From the NCBI GenBank assembly GCA_030674185.1, contig JAPXFY010000031.1, positions 42,857,585-42,921,584 of the forward strand: DNA of 64,000 nt, read 5' to 3'. Of the stretch, positions 52,201-61,206 are shown piece after piece. Position 1 is the first letter of the stretch. The number at the start of each line of letters is the position of its first letter. This stretch comes from Monoplex corrugatus. Taxonomy: Eukaryota > Mollusca > Gastropoda > Littorinimorpha > Ranellidae. The translations under genes and the position numbers were made by a program. Under the pieces are notes generated by a model. That model was not told where the DNA came from. It did no database searches and saw nothing but the letters and a program-made list of their open reading frames with translations.

Positions 52201-55200
52201 TGTGGCCATTCAGCCCACTGCGCCTTACCCCAGCGCCATTAGCCCATGTGCCTCTTATAGCCCACTGCTGGCCTTTAAGCCCAGGCTGGCCATTTTAAGC
52301 CCACTGCTGGCCATTCTTAAGCCCACTGCTGGCCATTCTTATAGCCCCCATGGCTGGCCATTTTATGCCCACTGATGGCCATTTTAGCCCACTGCTGCCA
52401 TTTTAAGCCCCATGCGGCCATTCTAAGCCCACTGTGGCATTTAGCCCCACTGATGGCCTTCTTAAGCCCCCATGCTGGCCATTCTTAACCCCCATGCTGG
52501 CCTTTAAGCCCCCACTGAGGCCATTCTTAAGCCCATGATGCCATTCTTATAGCCCCACTGCTGCATTCTTAGCCCACTGCTGGCCATTCTTAAGCCCCAT
52601 GCTGGCCATTCTAAGCCCCACTGCTGGCCATTTTATAGCCCCACTGTGGCCATTCTTATAGCCCCACTGACTGGCCATTCTTAAGCCCCCACTGGCTGCC
52701 ATTCTTAAGCCCCCATGCTGGCCATTCTTAAGCCCCACTGACTGGCCTTCTAAGCCCACTGATGGCCATTTTAGCCCACTGGCTGGCCATTCTTAAGCCC
52801 CACTGTGGCCATTCTTACAGCCCCATGCTGGCCATTCTTAAGCCCCCACGGCTGGCCATTCTTATAGCCCCCACTGCTGCCATTCTATAGCCCCACTGCT
52901 GGCCATTCTTAAGCCCCACTGGCTGGCCATTCTTAAGCCCCATGGCTGGCCATTCTTATAGCCCACTGCTGGCCATTCTTAAGCCCCATGCTGGCATTCT
53001 AAGCCCCACTGCTGGCCATTCTTAAGCCCCACTGCTGGCATTCTTATAGCCCCACTGGTGGCCATTCTTAAGCCCCCACTGCTGGCATTCTAAGCCCCAC
53101 TGCTGGCCATTCTTAAGCCCCACTGCTGGCCATTCTTAAGCCCCACTGACTGGCCATTCTTACAGCCCCACTGACTGGCCATTCTTACAGCCCCCACTGA
53201 CTGGCCATTCTTACAGCCCCACTGGACTGGCCATTCTTATAGCCCCCATGGCTGGCCATTCTTATAGCCCCACTGCTGGCCATTCTTCACCCCCACTGAC
53301 TGGCCATTCTTATAGCCCCCACGTGACTGGCCATTCTTAAGCCCCCACTGACTGGCCATTCTTATAGCCCCCACTGCTGGCCATTCTTATAGCCCCCACT
53401 GACTGGCCATTCTTATAGCCCCCACTGACTGGCCATTCTATAGCCCCCACTGACTGGCCATTCTTATAGCCCCCACTGGCTGGCCATTCTTATAGCCCCA
53501 TGTGCATTTAAGCCCCCACTGGCTGGCCATTCTTATAGCCCCCACTGGCTGGCCATTCTTATAGCCCCCACTGACTGGCCATTCTTATAGCCCCCACTGA
53601 CTGGCCATTCTTATCAGCCCCCACTGACTGGCCATTCTTACAGCCCCCACTGACTGGCCATTCTTACAGCCCCCACTGACTGGCCATTCTTACAGCCCCC
53701 ACTGACTGGCCATTCTTATAGCCCCCACTGACTGGCCATTCTTACAGCCCCCACTGACTGGCCATTCTTACAGCCCCCACTGGCTGGCCATTCTTACAGC
53801 CCCCACTGGCTGGCCATTCTTACAGCCCCCACTGGCTGGCCATTCTTATAGCCCCCACTGACTGGCCATTCTTATAGCCCCCATGACTGGCCATTCTTAC
53901 AGCCCCCACTGACTGGCCATTCTTATAGCCCCCACTGGCTGGCCATTCTTATAGCCCCCATGGCTGGCCATTCTTATAGCCCCCACTGACTGGCCATTCT
54001 TACAGCCCCCACTGACTGGCCATTCTTACAGCCCCCACTGACTGGCCATTCTTACAGCCCCCACTGACTGGCCATTCTTATAGCCCCCACTGACTGGCCA
54101 TTCTTATAGCCCCCACTTGGACTGGCCATTCTTATAGCCCCCACTGGCTGGCCATTCTTATAGCCCCCACTGGACTGGCCATTCTTACAGCCCCCACTGA
54201 CTGGCCATTCTTATAGCCCCCATGGCTGGCCATTCTTATAGCCCCCATGCTGGCCATTCTTATAGCCCCCATTGGCTGGCCATTCTTATAGCCCCCACTG
54301 ACTGGCCATTCTTATAGCCCCCACTGACTGGCCATTCTTATAGCCCCCACTGACTGGCCATTTTTAAAGCCCCCACTGACTGGCCATTCTTACAGCCCCC
54401 ATGGCTGGCCATTCTTACAGCCCCCACTGACTGGCCATTCTTAAGCCCCCACTGACTGGCCATTCTTATAGCCCCCACTGACTGGCCATTCTTACAGCCC
54501 CCACTGACTGGGCCATTCTTATAGCCCCCACTGACTGGCCATTCTTATAGCCCCACTGATGGCATTTTATAGCCCCACTGATGGCCATTCTTATAGCCCC
54601 ACTGACTGGCCATTCTTACAGCCCCCACTGACTGGCCATTCTTACCCCCATGACTGGCCATTCTTATAGCCCCCACTGACTGGCCATTCTTACAGCCCCC
54701 ATGGCTGGCCATTCTTAAGCCCCACTGACTGCCATTCTTATAGCCCCCACTGACTGGCCATTCTTACTAGCCCCCACTGACTGGCCATTCTTACAGCCCC
54801 CACTGACTGGCCATTCTTACAGCCCCCATTGGCTGGCCATTCTTACAGCCCCATTGACTGGCTCATTCTTATTGCCCCCCATTGCTGGCAATTCTTTAGA
54901 CCCATTGGCTGGCATTCTTACAGCCCCCACTGACTGGCCTATTTTAGCCCATTGGCTGGCCATTTTACAGCCCCCATTGACGGCCATTCTATAGCCCCAC
55001 ATGACTTGTCCATTCTTACAGCCCAACTGACTGCCATTCTTATAAGCCCACTGATGGCCATTCTTATAGCCCCAGTTGGCTGCCAAAATTTTTTACAGCC
55101 CCACTGACTGGCCATTCTTATAGCCCACATGACTGGCCATTCTTCAGCCCCACTGATTTGCCATTCTTACAGCCCACTGATGGCCATTCTTACAGCCCCA

Positions 55201-57678
55201 CTGACTGGCCATTCTATAGACCCCACTGGCTGGCCATTCTTATAGCCCCCACTGACTGGCAATTCTTAAAGCCCCACTGACTGGCCAATTCTTACAGCCC
55301 CCACTGGAGGGCCCATTGCTTATAGCCCTACGATGGCATCTTACCCCCAGGACTGGCCTTTTACAGCCCCACTGACTGGCCATTCTTATAGCCCCCCATT
55401 GGTGCCATTCTTACGCCCCCTGATGGCCATCTTACAGCCCCCAGGGCTGGCCATTCTTACAGCCCACCATGACTGGCCATGCTCTCAAGCGCCCCACTGG
55501 CTGGCCATGTCTTACAGCCCTGAAGATGGCCATTCTTATAGCCCCCATTGGCTGGCCATCTACAGCCCCATGACTGGCCATTCTTACAGCCCCCACTGGA
55601 TGGCCATTCTTACAGCCCCCACTGATGGCCATTCTTATAGCCCCCACTGACTGGCCATATCTTATGCCCCACTGGCATGGCCATTCTTACAGCCCCACTG
55701 ACTGGCCATCTTATAGCCCCATTGGCTGGCCATTCTTACAGCCCCCATTGGTGCCATTTTCAGGCCCACTGACTGGCCATTCTTATGCCCATTGGCGCCA
55801 TTCTTACAGCCCCACTGACGGGCCATTCTTACAGCCCCCCTGACTGGCCATTTTAAGCCCCACTGATGGCCATTTCTACAGCCCCACTGACTGGCCCATC
55901 TTATAGCTCCCCTGACTGGCCATCTTACAGCACCCATTGGCTGGCCATTCTTACAGCACCATTGGTGGCCATCTTATAGCCGCCTTTGGGCTGGCCATTC
56001 TTATACCCCTGGCTGGCCATTCTTACAGCCCCTGACTGGCCATTCATTAAGCCCCCACTGACTGGCATTTTAAGCCAGTCAATCTTGATGGTGCTCTAGT
56101 TCCATAAGTCTTGTTCCACCCCCCCCCTCCTTCATATCTTCTCATTTCAAGATCTGGCACAGTAATGGTTTTTTTTACAGCTTCAGGATCTGATGACGTA
56201 TTTGGGCAAGATTGGGAGTGTGTTTAACACAACCGGAAATTTCTACCTTAGGCATATGGCAAGAACTGTAATTGCAAGCTGTTACATTTATCATTGGCAC
56301 TCTTTGCCTACAGCGGCGAAGAGAAAATGTACTGACGTACTCGGTAAAGGTCATCTAGAGAGGATGTTTGTGTGTGTCTGTGTTCGACAAAAATGTTTTA
56401 GCAAGATTTTCTCAGGTATTTTTCAGCTGGATCTTTACCCAAATATGGGTAAATATGTAGACTGTTGAGGAGATGTGAATGCATGATGAGTCTGGAAGCC
56501 GTGGTGGCAAAGGCCAAATTACATGGACCAAATAGACTGAGGGGAGGGGGGGCGGGAGAGAAAAATCCTTGTCCAGACTTGCTCTATCAGTAGTGAGAAC
56601 ATTAGAAAGGTCTGAAGAAAGTATATGATGTAACTAATACTCTGTGACCAATTAGCATGGCAAAGCAGTTTTGTACAGTTGGTGACTGGGAGGTTGTAGA
56701 TTTGAAGATGGCATACAGTGAAATTAATACTGCATGACCAGCCAGTATGGCAAAGTGGTTTGTGCTTGGGCTAGTAACTGGAAGGTCATAGATCTGAAGA
56801 TTGCATTCAATGAAAGTAATGCTATATGACCATGTATAGGGTTGTGGGTTTGAACATCTGTTATTGTTGGATCTTTCAGCCTTAACTAACTCCTACCCCA
56901 AGTTGAGCATGATGTTGGCTCATTGGGAAGACTGGGACCACAAACAGTTGAGTCTCATCCACTTCAGAGATGCATTATCGAGGGTATGGCTCAAATTGCC
57001 TAACACTGCAGGTATCTGTATCTCTTGGACCTGATTAACACCAGGATGTATTATGAACATAAGTGTCGGAAACTTCTCCAAGACTGCAAGAGCTACCAGT
57101 CGCCAAGGGAGGAGATCTGGCCGATTCTCTTGAGCCTGTGGGAAAGCTGTGGATGTGCCACAGATTATGACCTATTTCATCCTGGAGACTTAAAGAGAAG
57201 GATTGAGTTTGAATTTCACAATACTGAGAGAGAGATTTTTTTTTTTGCCCCCAAACGTTTCATTTCGCACTTTCTGGTGCTTATTACGCAGTTATGTTCT
57301 CACAAAATATAAGGTTTGTCATTTTCATGATGCTGTTTGGGAGGGAAAAGCAGAATTTACATTGGATTGTGTGTGTGTGTGTGTGTGTATGTGTGTGTGT
57401 GGTGTGTGTGTGTGTGTGTGTGTTGGTGTGTGTGTTGTGTGTGATGGCAAACAAGAAGCAGCAGCAGCAAAGGATACAGCCACATAGTCTCAGTCTGAAA
57501 TGTAACTCTACAGCATCATTACTGACCATCATAGAACAGTGAAAAATTGTCCAAGATACTGGCCTGTTTCGGTGGACTTGGAGGTGTTCTGGGAAACCGC
57601 AATGAATGGTGTGAGGTAGTGACACAGGAAGAGGATGTAGAAGAAGGAACTGAAAACACACACACACACACAAACACA

Positions 57679-57731
<53 letters not shown>

Positions 57732-57971
57732 CACACACATCATTGTTACAGACATACATAGACACACGCGCATGCACACACACACAACTAAAACTGTCAC
57801 TTATAGTGAAAAGACGTTAAATCAAGCAACGAACGAACATCTAAAACTGTAACAGCAAAGAGATGATTGTTGTGTCATTTGCAGGAATTGGCTGAATTTC
57901 AAAACTTGCTGCATGAAGTGCACACAACTATAGATGGTGAGAAATACTGATTTTTCTCATAGTGATGATGA

Positions 57972-58045
<74 letters not shown>

Positions 58046-60882
58046 TGTGGTGGTGGTGTATGTGTGTGAGGGGTGAGTGTATGTGTGTGATATGTGTGTG
58101 TGTGTATGATGTGTGTGAGTGAGTGAGTGTATGTGTGTGAGTATGTGTGTATGCGCATGTGTGTGTGCAAATTTTTGTGTATGCATGTGAAAAAGAGAGA
58201 ATGAGTGTGTGCTTTGAGTGCTTGAAATAAGAATTAACCCTGGTACATTTCTGCATGCTTGCTAGTTAGAGTGTATTGAATCTGTCAGCCATTCTTTATC
58301 ATAATTATCTTTGTAATCAGTTAATACTAATAATAGTAATCATCTTTTTCTTTCATTTGCTGTCTGTGTGGTCAGGCCACATATGGAGATAAATGTGGCC
58401 ATTTTCTCCAGTTACCACTGTTAAGGCAGAGGCATCTTACTAGACAGCAGAGGCATATCAGAAATATCCAACAGAGTTGGCCAGGCTAAAACAGCCTTCA
58501 AGAAAATGAAAAGCGTTCTTACCAACAAATACCTATCAAAAAGCATCAGGAATAGAGTTCTTCAGTGTTATATAGAACCGATATTGTACGGATGTGAAGC
58601 ATGGACAGTCGACACGCAAAGTCAGAACAAGATTGAGGCAACTGAAATGTGCTTTCTAAAAAGACAGTTCCATGGACAACAAAGAAAACAAACGAGACAC
58701 TCAGACAGTCTTGAAAGAGGCAAACACAAAAAGAACATTAATGAAGAAGATTAGGAAAAGACAAGCAGTAAGTACAGGACATTTTATGAGGCAGGAGAAA
58801 TTAGAGCATCTAGTCACAACAGGAAAGCTGGAGAGTAAAAGAGCACGAGGGAGAAAATATTGGATGGACTTGCGGAGTGGATGAAGATAGAGAGGGTGGG
58901 AGATATACTTGCAGCGACGAAAGATAGATTTGTATGGAGGACCATGATCGCTAGTGCTATGTGGCAGCAGATGATGATGATGATGAGTTCTAGATATCTA
59001 AGAACATATGAATATAGTAGTTCTTAATCTTAACAGACAAAGCAGAAACATGTAGAATGATATGTGACTGCCATACTTCCTGAAAAGACTTGATTCTAAC
59101 CAGTCAGTTTTTCTGTGAGTTGTCTTCAGTGTATCAACCTTACATGAGATCTTCCCCAAGATTCCTGAAGTAAATCTTTTGAGAAGTGAAATATAGATGA
59201 CATTTCTGTGAAAAAGTTATTTTGCTAAAGATGAAGTCATTTCATGAAATTAACAGAAGATGTTATAAAAAAAACATTTTCATTGTATGTTTCAGCTTTG
59301 AAGGAAGACGGGTTTGGAACAGATAGCTGTTTTCATTGTCTGGTTGCTGAAACAACTTCATCAGGTACTAAAGATGTATCATCCTTGTCTTCAGTTTATT
59401 TGTATATATATATATACAAATAATGTTTATGTGTTTACTTTTGTATTTTATAGATTTCTGTTATTATCTATTTCATTTTATGTTATTTGTGTGTGTATGT
59501 TCTGAGTAATGGTTTCTTAGACGGGTGTACACGAGGTGTTTTGCCCACACTGAGCAGGCGTTATGTTGCTACATTTTAAAAGTCTTAACTTTCAGGCCAT
59601 TTGGTATGCCTTTGCCTTTCTAGATGTTGTTGAGTTGGACCATTTTTTGCTTTGCCATTCCAGTTCTTATTTTGATATCTTTGGAGCAGGTTCCATCATG
59701 TTTTTGCAGAGCCAAGACATTTTAAATCCTCAACATTTTCCACAGGAACTTTGTTAATTAAGACGTCATGATTGTTTTCAGTGTCTTTGATCGTGATATG
59801 TAGCACTTTTGTTTTCTTGGCGTTAAAGTTTAGACCAGTCTTTTTGCTTGCTGCATCCACCCTGTATAGAATTCTTTTTATGCTGGTAATGTTGTCTGCT
59901 AATAGCACAGGGTAAAGTTTTGCATATCAAGTTCTGTGGTACTGGTGGCTCACAGAGAATGTCATTGGAGAAATGTGACATTCTCACAGGGCGGGAATAA
60001 GGGAAGTTTGGGGGGAGGGGTGGAGTTAGCCCCACTCTGTCTGACTTCACAACTAAATTGTTGTGCCCATTGGATCAGAAGAGGCACTGCTGAACTCTAC
60101 TAAAGTGACCTGGCAGCACTGCAGGTCTTGTCTGGTGGGTAGCTTATGGCAGCTTGATATATTTGCTGGCTTCTGTTGACTCAAGGTTATGAGATTTTAA
60201 TCAAATAAATCTAAGATTGGTCGTGTCAGTTAGAATAAGTTATGTAAAGTGAACAGCAATGGAACATTGCAGAAAGTAAGGCTGCCCCCTGCCTGATTTC
60301 TATGAAAAATGGATTTCTTTTTTAGTTTTGCCAGGGACAACTGTTTTGTTGCCATGGGCTCTTTAACACTTGCTTGTGCTGGATGCATGCTGCATGCAAG
60401 ATGCCAGTGTATCATCTTATTCATATTCATTGATGTGAACAGATGGAGCAGGAAACCCAACATTGGTTGGCTATTCACTGTTTTACTACACTTACCCTAC
60501 GTGGGCCGGGAAAACATGTCACATGGAGGACCTGTACGTCAATCCAGCCTGGAGGTCAAAGGGCATTGGTACTGCATTGTGGGCAGAGGTAGCAAAGGTA
60601 ATTTCTCTTCCGATTTGTGTTTTGTTCCCCCCCCCCCCTCCAAAAAAAGAGGCACGAAGGATGAAAAGTGGGTGGGGTTGAGGGAGGGTGTATGTGTGTG
60701 TGTAGAGGGGACATAGAGTAAGAGACAGGTAGTATGTAAAAGGAAGAGGCAAGGTCATAAGAAAGAGTTATGGATGAGCAGAAAAATGAAACTGAAACTT
60801 AACTTAACATCAGTAACTGTGAAGGGAAAATCACCACTAGGTTACTGACTTCATCAGTGTTAATGTAATGCATAAACAATGC

Positions 60883-60949
<67 letters not shown>

Positions 60950-60976
60950 TGTTGTGTTGTGTGTGTGAGTGATGTA

Positions 60977-61009
<33 letters not shown>

Positions 61010-61159
61010 GTGTGTGTGTGTGTGTATGTGTGTGTGTGTGTATGTGTGTGTGTGTGTGTGTATGTGTGTGTATGTGTGTGTGTGTGTGTGTGTTTTTTTT
61101 ATGAAAGTGGATTTGTCTACAGAATTTTGTGTGTGTGTGTATGTGTGTGTGTATGTGTT

Positions 61160-61206
<47 letters not shown>

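Noticed and set aside
56193..56468. Extra SAT2-B exon after 'ttttttttacag'
   Set aside because: SAT2-B exons 1 and 2 already join in phase as in SAT2-A; the peptide has no family match.
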